Below are positions 17,215-24,207 of a stretch of 64,000 nt of DNA, piece by piece. A model generated the notes under the pieces. It was not told the DNA's origin and made no database searches. It saw only the letters and a program-made list of their open reading frames with translations. Numbering within the stretch: position 1 is the first letter of the stretch; each line of letters begins with the position of its first letter. A program made the position numbers and the translations under genes. Source of the stretch: SAR324 cluster bacterium (GTDB taxonomy: Bacteria; SAR324; NAC60-12); contig JANQJU010000086.1 in the NCBI GenBank assembly GCA_028281495.1, positions 42,307-106,306 of the forward strand, in the 5' to 3' direction.

Positions 17215-17547
17215 ATGAAGGAAATCAAAGCATTTATTCAACCCATCACATTACCCAATGTCACGCATGCCTTGCATCATGTAGAAGGCATCAGTGGTAT
17301 GAGCGTGGTCCAGGTGCAGGATTTTGGCTGGAGAAAATCGGAAGGCATGTCTCATCGAGGCCCAGAAGATTCAGTAGAAGAGATTCACCATGTCAAAATT
17401 GAGATTGTGTGTGACGACGACAAGGTAGAAGAGGTGATTTCGACGATAGAAAAAACCGCTCATACTGGTCTGCGAGGAGACGGTTTTATTTATGTTTCTC
17501 CGGTAGACTTAGCGATAATTATCAAAACTGGAGAACGACGTATGTGA
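17215..17547 (+). CDS. P-II family protein lacking the uridylylation tyrosine
   Basis: A 110-residue P-II-like signal protein with a strong ribosome binding site (GAAAGGAGG). The fold is clear from KEIKAFIQPITLPNVTHAL at the start and GDGFIYVSPVDLAIIIKTGERRM at the end. The T-loop reads WRKSEGMSHRGPEDSVEE instead of the usual GxxxxYRGAEY, so the Tyr modified by GlnD is missing. This places it with P-II relatives that are not classical nitrogen sensors, such as those associated with metal efflux. No glutamine synthetase or ammonium channel is nearby. Its last 39 bp overlap the oppositely oriented next gene. Confidence 0.88.
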   Translation: MKEIKAFIQPITLPNVTHALHHVEGISGMSVVQVQDFGWRKSEGMSHRGPEDSVEEIHHVKIEIVCDDDKVEEVISTIEKTAHTGLRGDGFIYVSPVDLAIIIKTGERRM

Positions 17548-18225
17548 AGGTGCGGTGTCTTGAATCATGATGTCGACTCCTTGTTGTGTGACATTGGGTT
17601 TATACCGGTCTTCGCTGGTGCATGTGTGGGCAATCAACATGAGGACTGAAACACTAAGGGATCCTTTCAAGCCTAGAAGGAGATACAAACCGAAAGCTTG
17701 CGTCGCTTCAAACCCAGCGTAAATCATGACAAACAAGTCCGCTGCTACCCCAGAAAACGCCCCAAACATAAACATGGCGAGAATACTGAATCCTCCACTG
17801 ACTACCCCATTGAACATCTGGACGGAGTCGTCACCGTATTTGTTCTGAAACCAAACCGATGCCCCCATAATGACTCCACTGAATGTGCCGATATGCCATC
17901 CATCCAAGCCGATCAACGCATTCATCAAACCTGCAAAAAGTGCTGCCCATAGTATTCGTTGTCTCAATTTCACCTGTTGCCGCAACAAGGTATAAGCGGT
18001 TTCGTATTTTTCCAATTGTGCATCGGTGACTTTTAACTGCTCTTTGGTTTCTTCAAGCCGAGCGACGTGATACAGCAACTCCTTCTGTAGCAACCCATTT
18101 CCGTCTTCTGCTGCCGTTATTTGACGACGCAATTGACGGATCTGGACCCGTGCCTTTCCAAGCTCCTCAGACATTTCTTCGAGTTCCATAAAATTCGGAG
18201 TCTGGGTTTCATTGTGATCGGTCAT
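17509..18225 (-). CDS. Coiled-coil membrane protein of unknown function
   Basis: A 238-residue protein. Residues 12-90 form a long heptad-rich coiled coil (LEEMSEELGKARVQIRQLR and onward). About four membrane segments follow (near ILWAALFAGLMNALIGL, IGTFSGVIMGASVWF, GGFSILAMFMFGAFSGVAADLFV and LYLLLGLKGSLSVSVLMLIAHT). The tail is Ser/Thr-rich. It overlaps the end of the P-II gene by 39 bp and is 7 bp downstream of a secreted-protein gene, so it may be in the minus-strand unit 17509-19327. No family recognised. Confidence 0.75.
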   Translation of the reverse strand: MTDHNETQTPNFMELEEMSEELGKARVQIRQLRRQITAAEDGNGLLQKELLYHVARLEETKEQLKVTDAQLEKYETAYTLLRQQVKLRQRILWAALFAGLMNALIGLDGWHIGTFSGVIMGASVWFQNKYGDDSVQMFNGVVSGGFSILAMFMFGAFSGVAADLFVMIYAGFEATQAFGLYLLLGLKGSLSVSVLMLIAHTCTSEDRYKPNVTQQGVDIMIQDTAPSHTSFSSFDNYR

Positions 18226-18232
18226 ACTGCCT

Positions 18233-18652
18233 TTAATCTGAGGGTGATTCGAATTCTAAAAAAGGAGCCGGAATCCATCCTTCTTGAGGGGGATGGGTGA
18301 GGGAACGAACCAAATAGTAATCAAGCGAGGGATTGTGCTGGTACAGTTTGATCTTCACTTGTGTTCCTGTGGGAATGCGTCCAGTAATACGCATGCGTGA
18401 ATGACTATCATACAGGAACACCGTGGGTTGCACCAATTTGCCATCGAAATAACCTGTCACCCAAGCAAGCTCGGTGTTTGCCCAGATCGTGGGAATGCCG
18501 CATTGCGAAGGATCCAAATTGTCAGGAAAAGGCAGGTCGGGAACTTCAGGATCTCGTTCCCAAATAGAATCTGTGTCAGCAGCATGGACACTATTAGAAA
18601 AAATGATTCCTCCAAGGAGGATCAAACAAGCTATCCAAAATTTTTGAACCAT
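18233..18652 (-). CDS. Secreted SH3-like small protein
   Basis: A 139-residue exported protein. I chose the ATG at 18652, which follows GAAGG and opens a clear signal peptide (FWIACLILLGGIIFSNSVHAAD, cut near residue 25). An upstream start would overlap the SprT gene and disrupt the signal. The mature part is beta-rich with SH3-like strands (MRITGRIPTGTQVKIKLYQ, then DYYLVRSL and GWIPAPFLEFE). It should act in the periplasm. Nothing shows a specific partner. Confidence 0.72.
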   Translation of the reverse strand: MVQKFWIACLILLGGIIFSNSVHAADTDSIWERDPEVPDLPFPDNLDPSQCGIPTIWANTELAWVTGYFDGKLVQPTVFLYDSHSRMRITGRIPTGTQVKIKLYQHNPSLDYYLVRSLTHPPQEGWIPAPFLEFESPSD

Positions 18653-18660
18653 GGAGACCT

Positions 18661-19050
18661 TCAATAGCAGCGGCGTGCGGTACACCCGATCGATCGAGCA
18701 ACCTGTTTCCACAAGGCATTGTGTCCATTGTGAGGGGGAACGAGTGCGTGTGCAATTTCGTGAAGCAAGGTGTCGGTGATTTCTGAATTAGGTTCGTTGT
18801 ATACGTGATACTTCGACAACGTAATAGTTTTGTCGTGATAACGGCACTGTCCGAATCGTTTTTTGGCTCGATCAAAGTCGAACTTCCACCCGCGCTGGAT
18901 CAAGCCATGTTGAAACATCAACCTTCGGGCTTGCAAATAAACCGCGTCCAATTTTTCGTCGAGGTAGTGTCTTTCTATGTAAACAATCCACCGTTTGTTA
19001 GGACCGAAGACCGGGTGGATTTCCCGCTCAATTTCCATGGATCCACTCAT
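18661..19050 (-). CDS. SprT-like zinc metalloprotease domain protein
   Basis: About 129 residues with a zinc metalloprotease signature HEIAHALVPPHNGHNALWK: two His and a Glu of HExxH and a third His in NGH. The preceding FGQCRYHDKTITLSKYHV is the usual SprT/Wss1-like approach to the site. The start may be 19050 or the ATG at 19038; both overlap the end of the YciI gene, which implies coupling. It lacks the zinc-finger tail of full SprT. A role in proteolysis of DNA-linked or metal-poor proteins is a family guess only. Confidence 0.82.
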   Translation of the reverse strand: MSGSMEIEREIHPVFGPNKRWIVYIERHYLDEKLDAVYLQARRLMFQHGLIQRGWKFDFDRAKKRFGQCRYHDKTITLSKYHVYNEPNSEITDTLLHEIAHALVPPHNGHNALWKQVARSIGCTARRCY

Positions 19051-19327
19051 TGATATACGGTTGAGCCTTCTTGGCATCAAAGCAAACAATGTCGTAGGTA
19101 GCAAGTTCGCGTAGATAGAATGGATCACCGGCAATCATCTCCCGCACGAAAGCTTCGTTTTCTGCCCGCATTACAATCACACCGCCAGCTTGAGAGCATT
19201 GGATTCCTGAGAATAAAATCGATTGATCCGCATAATAAGGTTGTAAATGAATCCGATGATCGGGAGCCGCTTCCATGATCTTTTCGATAGGGACTCGGTA
19301 GCTCAACACAACAACATAAAGATGCAT
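19028..19327 (-). CDS. YciI family protein
   Basis: A 99-residue protein of the YCII fold. Family marks are HRIHLQPYYADQSILFSGIQ, then GGVIVMRAENEAFVREMIAGDPFY; the His and Asp in these positions are the conserved pair of the family. YciI-like proteins are small ferredoxin-like-fold enzymes or sensors of mostly unknown function. It is the first gene of the minus-strand run that continues with the SprT-like gene. Confidence 0.9.
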   Translation of the reverse strand: MHLYVVVLSYRVPIEKIMEAAPDHRIHLQPYYADQSILFSGIQCSQAGGVIVMRAENEAFVREMIAGDPFYLRELATYDIVCFDAKKAQPYINEWIHGN

Positions 19328-19500
19328 TTTCCCTCGTTTTTCTTATTAAAGCTAATTCATTGAATAACAAAGTTGTAGCTATGCACGTTTAATAGCAATT
19401 TATACCGGTTTTACATTTTTTTCGGTAGTGGAGCCACAATCGATCATATGCCTTTTGATCATTGGGCTTTGTGTGTCTTGGTTAGTGTAGTTGTGACTGA

Positions 19501-20325
19501 TTAGACGTCTTTTAATAAGAGTTTATATTGGCTTTGCGTTTTTTCAATCAGTTGTTGCAACGAGGCGAGGTTGTAATCGAGCATGCGAGCCACTTCCCGA
19601 ACCAATTCCAGTTCCAAGTCATCAAAATGACCATCGCTCATCGTGATCTCAATCAGATATCTCAAAATGGAGGCTGTGATTTCTGAAGTGAATTGAACAG
19701 GTCCCAATTGTTCCAACGAAAAATTGGCTGCGTCTTGTTTCACAGAGGCAATCAAGTCGGAAGAATCGGAAAGAAGATCCGAAATGTGACTAAAGTAAGC
19801 GATCTCATTGCGATCAATGCGTCCATCAGCGTAGATGACTTTTAGGATCATGGCGGCAAGCCAATAGCGCTCTTTTTCATGCAGTTGATCCATCAGCTTC
19901 TGGAAAAATCGCCATTTGGCATGATGAAAAACATCCTGAATGAGGCGGACCTTTTTGGATGTATTGAACTGAAGAGTTGTGCTAATTTTATGCAAATAGT
20001 TGATTTCGTCAGGATGGAGTTCATGATCTGATGCGCAGATTTCTAAGATGTAACGAAAAACCCATTCGGCGAGTTTGGGTGGCATCTCAATCGGTTCCAA
20101 TGTCAGAATTTTTTGATTCGTCAAAATATCACGAAAGATGTCAAGCATCTCTGGTTCCACTCCAAAAGCAGCAATCATTGCTTTCAGGTGCTCACGTTCC
20201 TCCGGCTGAATCGTTTGGTCAGCAATGACCGCATTTCCGATTGCTTTTGCAATCCAACGCTTCATCGCAGGGGTAACAACCACACCGTCAGGAAACTTCA
20301 ATTCAATCCATTGTATATTTTCCAT
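19501..20325 (-). CDS. TerB-like tellurite resistance domain protein, two domains
   Basis: A 274-residue all-helical protein with two or three TerB/DjlA-like bundles. Each has the pattern of an acidic loop following hydrophobic helices: ADQTIQPEEREHLKAMI (residues 35-51), SDHELHPDEINYLHKI (near 95), YADGRIDRNEIAYFSHI (near 165), and SDGHFDDLELELVREV (near 235). TerB-like domains bind metal ions at such loops and act in stress response complexes. No other ter genes are near. It is transcribed away from the VOC-CbiX gene, with a 128-bp shared upstream region. Confidence 0.78.
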   Translation of the reverse strand: MENIQWIELKFPDGVVVTPAMKRWIAKAIGNAVIADQTIQPEEREHLKAMIAAFGVEPEMLDIFRDILTNQKILTLEPIEMPPKLAEWVFRYILEICASDHELHPDEINYLHKISTTLQFNTSKKVRLIQDVFHHAKWRFFQKLMDQLHEKERYWLAAMILKVIYADGRIDRNEIAYFSHISDLLSDSSDLIASVKQDAANFSLEQLGPVQFTSEITASILRYLIEITMSDGHFDDLELELVREVARMLDYNLASLQQLIEKTQSQYKLLLKDV

Positions 20326-20453
20326 TGTTCACTCCTCAATAGTTCATACCATAAAAATCGCTTATCACCGGTTCTCTTGGTTTGCAAGCAATTTGAGGGT
20401 CACCCAATTCTGGTTAGAGTCAGTACATAAGACATATAATGTAAGGAGCAGAT

Positions 20454-21272
20454 ATGTCGGAAATTCTTGGTTTGAGGCACGCAGCAGTACCCGTTCAAAA
20501 TTTACAGCGAGCTTTGGATTTTTATTGCAATTCCTTAGGGTTTCACAGGTACCATACCAACGATGAAGACTGGGCAATGGTCGCACTCGGTGGGACCTCC
20601 ATTAGCTTAGTGCCGATGCAGGAAGAGATTGGAATTACCCCGCGCGGAGGTTCGCACCCAGCACATTTAGGAATCACAGTTCGGAATCCAGAAACGGTGA
20701 ATCGCTTGTATAGTCAACTTTCCAGTCTAACGACGATTCGCACTTCATCACCAAAGCAACACCGGGACGGTAGTTATGGATTTTATTTCACGGATACAGA
20801 AGGCAATCAGTTGGAGTGCATCTTCATTCCCTACGGGGTATGCCCGCCTGCTTCGGAATCAAAGTCAACCGGCACGATCTTATTAGCCCATGGCAGCCGG
20901 AACCCACAGTGGAAGCAACCTTTTGAACACCTCTTGGATTTAGCTAAAATGCATGCGTCTCACCTTCAATGGGAATTGGCCTATATGGAGCTTGCTCAAC
21001 CTAGTTTGTCTGAGGCAGTACAGCAATTGATGCAACAAAACTCCCTTCACTGCATTTGTATTCTCCCCGTTTTTATGGCGACAGGAGAACATTTGATAAA
21101 GGATATTCCTGCTATTTTAGAACCTCTCCAAGAGGAATATCCAAAGACCCAATTTAAATTGTTTCCTGCTCTGGGAGAAAGCGCTTTAGTGCAAGAAGCC
21201 TTTGTAACTGCTGCCATTGAGCAAATTGACAATGCGAAATCTACAGTTTTTCACCTTGAAAACTTGCACTAA
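20454..21272 (+). CDS. VOC (glyoxalase-like) domain fused to a CbiX chelatase domain
   Basis: A 272-residue fusion with a good AAGGAG site. Residues 5-132 are a VOC domain: LRHAAVPVQNLQRALDFYCNSLGF with His 9, and GFYFTDTEGNQLECI with the C-terminal Glu that usually binds metal. Residues 140-265 are a CbiX-type chelatase half: TILLAHGSRNPQWKQPF carries the metal-site His, and LPVFMATGEHLIKDIPAIL carries a second conserved His. CbiX and SirB insert cobalt or iron into sirohydrochlorin. VOC with CbiX is an uncommon pairing. The roles of the halves together are unknown; a tetrapyrrole or metal-linked reaction is a guess. No other cobalamin or sirohaem gene is near. Confidence 0.9.
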   Translation: MSEILGLRHAAVPVQNLQRALDFYCNSLGFHRYHTNDEDWAMVALGGTSISLVPMQEEIGITPRGGSHPAHLGITVRNPETVNRLYSQLSSLTTIRTSSPKQHRDGSYGFYFTDTEGNQLECIFIPYGVCPPASESKSTGTILLAHGSRNPQWKQPFEHLLDLAKMHASHLQWELAYMELAQPSLSEAVQQLMQQNSLHCICILPVFMATGEHLIKDIPAILEPLQEEYPKTQFKLFPALGESALVQEAFVTAAIEQIDNAKSTVFHLENLH

Positions 21273-21403
21273 AGTTTATATGTAGAAAGTTTTGTATATT
21301 TATCCGTCGCATCATTTAGGAATTTTCGGGTTCGGAACTGTTTTGCAAGTCTAGCATCAACAGAAGCGACACATTATCTCACACCACATCGATAAAGGGC
21401 ATC

Positions 21404-22024
21404 ATGATACAAGGAATGCTGGGTCGTAAAATTGGCATGACTCAAATTTTTGAAGAAGATGGCACAGTAGTTCCTGTGACCGTTGTAAAACTTGGCCCCG
21501 TCACTGTGATTCAAAAGAAAACCGAAGACAAAGAAGGCTACAATAGCGTCCAGGTAGGTTTCGAAGAAGTTGCAGAACGGAAGCTCACGAAACCAAAACT
21601 CAAGCACTTGAAAGGTCAAAAACCACATCGAATATTGAAAGAATTTCGTGTGGAAGACATCAATGCGGTTGAAATAGGACAAATATTTGATACAGGGGTT
21701 TTTCAGGAAGGAGAAACGGTTGCCGTCACTGGAACATCCAAAGGTCGAGGTTTTTCTGGGGCGATGAAACGACATAACTTTGGTGGACAACCGGCCAGCC
21801 ATGGCCACCGAGGCCATCGGGGAACGGGAAGTATTGGCCAATGTGCATTTCCATCCAAAGTTTTTAAAGGGAAGAAAATGCCTGGGCAATATGGTAATGC
21901 AACCACAACCGTTCAAGGCCTCAAAGTTGTAAAAATCATTGCAGATGAGCAACTGGTTTTGATCAGAGGCGCTGTTCCTGGATACAATGGTGCTTTGGTT
22001 ACAGTGAAGAAGAGCAATCGCTAA
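21404..22024 (+). CDS. rplC: 50S ribosomal protein L3, standing alone
   Basis: A complete 206-residue L3. Clear marks are MLGRKIGMTQIFEEDGTVVPVTVV at the start, GTSKGRGFSGAMKRHNFGG in the middle, and GSIGQCAFPSKVFKGKKMPGQYGN with the Gln normally methylated by PrmB. L3 starts assembly of the large subunit near the peptidyl transferase centre. In nearly all bacteria it is the second gene of the S10 operon (rpsJ-rplC-rplD). Here no ribosomal gene is on either side: a VOC-CbiX gene lies upstream and a convergent aminopeptidase gene starts the very next base downstream. Confidence 0.97.
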   Translation: MIQGMLGRKIGMTQIFEEDGTVVPVTVVKLGPVTVIQKKTEDKEGYNSVQVGFEEVAERKLTKPKLKHLKGQKPHRILKEFRVEDINAVEIGQIFDTGVFQEGETVAVTGTSKGRGFSGAMKRHNFGGQPASHGHRGHRGTGSIGQCAFPSKVFKGKKMPGQYGNATTTVQGLKVVKIIADEQLVLIRGAVPGYNGALVTVKKSNR

Positions 22025-23104
22025 TTACTTGGCCAAGCGTTCTTCAAGATACATGGTGCGTGCTTCCTTTGAAAAGTCTGCAATTTCCTTCACTTTCTCA
22101 TAAAAGGCTGGCCATTGACGACCAGCCTCCTCAAACATCCTTTCAAAAGCTGATACATAGTCACTGTAAAACCGAACCCCCATTAAATGAGCGTTGTTCA
22201 AAGGGCGCTCGAACCATCTTTCATAATTCAATACTTTGTATTCCGAAGCTTGTTTTTGGTAGGTGGTACGCATCTCTTCAAAAATTTCTGCCTTTTTCTG
22301 CAATTTTTCTTCTTCGGTTAGCTCGGATTCATAAAGCTGTTGCAAACGCTCAACATACGATCTCACTAGTTCAATGAAACGGGAACGGTCCGTTTTGCGA
22401 TGTAAATATTCATTGTACAGCTCTTCTGCATTTTGGTGTTGAGCGAAGAGATATTGACGTGCTCCTTCCTTTTCAACAAACACAGCAAATGATTCATTGA
22501 AGGCCGTATCATCCGATACAAATACGATTTGGTGTGCCATCTCGTGAATCAGAGTGCGGATGATTGTGATTTCTGCACGATCCACAAACGTATTGAGGAC
22601 AGGATCTTTGAAATAATCAGGCATGAAAGAGTTGTTGAGCCAACCTAAAGTCGAGTAAGCACGGACTCTGCCCAAAGCAACGTCATACCCTTGTTTAGAC
22701 AGTTCATTGGCAAACGCTTTGGCCTCCTCAGGAGAGAAATATCCTCGGTACCCCACACATCCAACAAATAAATAACACCATTGATAGGGAGACAATTGCA
22801 AAGGGGGAGCTGCGGTCACAATAGTGGAGACGTAGGGCCTCCCCACATCGGCATAAGAGGTGTAGCTATTCACGTCTGGTAAACCGAGCTCTTGGATAGC
22901 AAATTCCCTTACATCCTGAAGCAGTTTTAACTTTTGTACTAGCGGGGTAGGGGTGTCCTTAGATTCGATGAGAGTGCGAATATCTTGTTTGCGATCTAAA
23001 ATATCCAGGTGGCCGCTCACGGCTTGGGCGTAATACTGAACTTCACTGCAGCTGACTAGAAACAAACCCAGGCCCAGGAAAACCAGCCAAAGCCATTTAT
23101 TCAT
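22025..23104 (-). CDS. Lipoprotein aminopeptidase (PF10023 family)
   Basis: A 359-residue predicted zinc aminopeptidase. I chose the ATG at 23104, which overlaps the preceding stop by 8 bp and leads straight to a lipoprotein signal (LWLVFLGLGLFLVSCSEV; lipobox LVSC). The zinc site is TLIHEMAHQIVF with FNESFAVFVEKEG following, the HExxH + NExFA pattern of the family. Other conserved parts are GYRGYFSPEEAKAFA and STLGWLNNSFMPDYF. It is likely anchored to the periplasmic face of a membrane. It is coupled to the zinc-ribbon gene. Confidence 0.9.
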   Translation of the reverse strand: MNKWLWLVFLGLGLFLVSCSEVQYYAQAVSGHLDILDRKQDIRTLIESKDTPTPLVQKLKLLQDVREFAIQELGLPDVNSYTSYADVGRPYVSTIVTAAPPLQLSPYQWCYLFVGCVGYRGYFSPEEAKAFANELSKQGYDVALGRVRAYSTLGWLNNSFMPDYFKDPVLNTFVDRAEITIIRTLIHEMAHQIVFVSDDTAFNESFAVFVEKEGARQYLFAQHQNAEELYNEYLHRKTDRSRFIELVRSYVERLQQLYESELTEEEKLQKKAEIFEEMRTTYQKQASEYKVLNYERWFERPLNNAHLMGVRFYSDYVSAFERMFEEAGRQWPAFYEKVKEIADFSKEARTMYLEERLAK

Positions 23105-23822
23105 CACCAGGCTCTTCAGGGACATAGTAAACAATCCTCCCACAGAACGGGCAATTTTTGTAAGTTGAAGGATCAGAAAGTAATTCGTTGACCAACTGAG
23201 GGAGAAGCTGCATATGGCAGCCGCTACAGGATTTATTTGTCATGGGACAAACAGCAGGGACAATCCCACCAGTACGACAGCGATCATAAAATTTTGCCAT
23301 TTTTGCATCCAAATCGGCAACCACGTGTTTGTGCCGGGTTTTAAGTTTGGATAGCTTCTTGTTTAAAGATTTTTGCTCACTCAAGAGGCTTTTGATATTT
23401 CCTTCAAATTCTTCCGAGGATTGGGATAAATGTTCCTTCAAGTGGGTCAGTTCGGTGGTGGCTTCTTCCAACTGAATTTCAAATTCTAAAATTTCATCTT
23501 CGATCAACCCACGTCGTTTTCGCGTCTCTTCTAGTTGTTTTTTACTGGCAACAAATTCCTTTTGGGTTCGAATGAGAGGAACTTGAGCCTCTAACTTTTT
23601 GACAAGCAAATCTTCCATTTCTAGCCGTTGACGGCTGTCTCGGTGGCGCGTTTCTACCTCCTCATGAGTCTGCTGCTTTTTGTTCACTTCTTTTTCGTAA
23701 TAATCCACATCCTTGCGGGCATCTGCAATTTGCGCTTCGACGCGTCGTAATTCGCGTTGGGTTTGAAGGAGCTGCTGATCGGTGCTGCCTAAGGCGACCA
23801 AGGTTTCAATGGATGTTGACAT
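23097..23822 (-). CDS. C4-type zinc-ribbon coiled-coil protein (DUF164/CT398-like)
   Basis: A 241-residue protein. Start at 23822 has AAGGA at a good distance; an upstream in-frame ATG at 23843 does not. Residues 5-180 form a long antiparallel coiled-coil hairpin, residues 200-235 a zinc ribbon with two CxxC pairs (CSGC and CPFC). The family resembles CT398 of Chlamydia, which binds RpoN and secretion parts, and is often next to genes for RNase P RNA or NIF3. Neither is seen here. The gene is preceded by a strong intrinsic terminator and a possible structured RNA. Confidence 0.9.
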   Translation of the reverse strand: MSTSIETLVALGSTDQQLLQTQRELRRVEAQIADARKDVDYYEKEVNKKQQTHEEVETRHRDSRQRLEMEDLLVKKLEAQVPLIRTQKEFVASKKQLEETRKRRGLIEDEILEFEIQLEEATTELTHLKEHLSQSSEEFEGNIKSLLSEQKSLNKKLSKLKTRHKHVVADLDAKMAKFYDRCRTGGIVPAVCPMTNKSCSGCHMQLLPQLVNELLSDPSTYKNCPFCGRIVYYVPEEPGDE

Positions 23823-23873
23823 GGCGTAGTCCTTATTTTGCATGGGAAAGTGTTATCTGAAGAAAGCCAAAAA

Positions 23874-23906
23874 AAAAGACCCACCTCAAAGGAGAGTGGG
23901 TCTTTT
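23874..23906 (-). terminator. Intrinsic terminator just upstream of the zinc-ribbon gene
   Basis: An 11-bp perfect stem (AAAAGACCCAC at 23874-23884 with GTGGGTCTTTT at 23896-23906, loop of 11 nt). Read on the minus strand it runs into an unbroken tract of nine T. It lies 51 bp before the start codon of the zinc-ribbon gene and 302 bp after the stop of the glycosyltransferase gene. It may end the glycosyltransferase transcript, end a small RNA, or act as an attenuator for the zinc-ribbon/aminopeptidase operon. Confidence 0.88.
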
Positions 23907-24067
23907 GGATACTTAGTTTTTTTGGATAAGGTATGTTGCTTCCTGGGGGATCGTGTTTTATCGAATTGCCTAACCAGGGTTTCTTGATTTTTTGTAAGAC
24001 GAAGTAGGAATTGGGAAGCATTCACATCTGCCTGAAATCGGTTATTACCCAAATCTTAAATCCAAAA
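23907..24067 (-). ncRNA. Possible structured RNA or leader, minus strand
   Basis: The 385 bp between the zinc-ribbon start and the glycosyltransferase stop have no gene. Within them nested complementary arms can be read on the minus strand: 24045-24053 with 23921-23929 (9 bp, one G-U), 24024-24027 with 23933-23936 (4 bp), and 24014-24020 with 23937-23943 (7 bp). An outer pair, 24060-24067 with 23903-23910, competes with the terminator stem for 23903-23906. The wobble pair is allowed only for the minus-strand RNA. Size and rod shape recall 6S RNA; position recalls an attenuating leader. I could not match a known class. The rest, 24068-24207, shows nothing clear. Confidence 0.35.
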
Positions 24068-24207
24068 TAGCAATCTATGCAATATCGGGCAAAGGCATAT
24101 GAGCTAAAGATAAACTAAATAACAAACCCCATTGAAATTTCAACCAAAACTTTTATGCGATTCATTAAACCCACGGATATCGTTAGCAAAAAGTATTGTC
24201 CCTGGTT

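Noticed and set aside
23903..23935. Tail resembling a preQ1-I riboswitch (A-rich tract followed by CTAAG on the minus strand)
   Set aside because: The required P1 stem and loop are not formed (only three pairs), and the downstream genes have no link to queuosine.
23907..24207. RNase P RNA next to the DUF164-like gene
   Set aside because: That neighbour pair is common, but none of the conserved RNase P words (for example GAGGAAAGTCC) is present on either strand.
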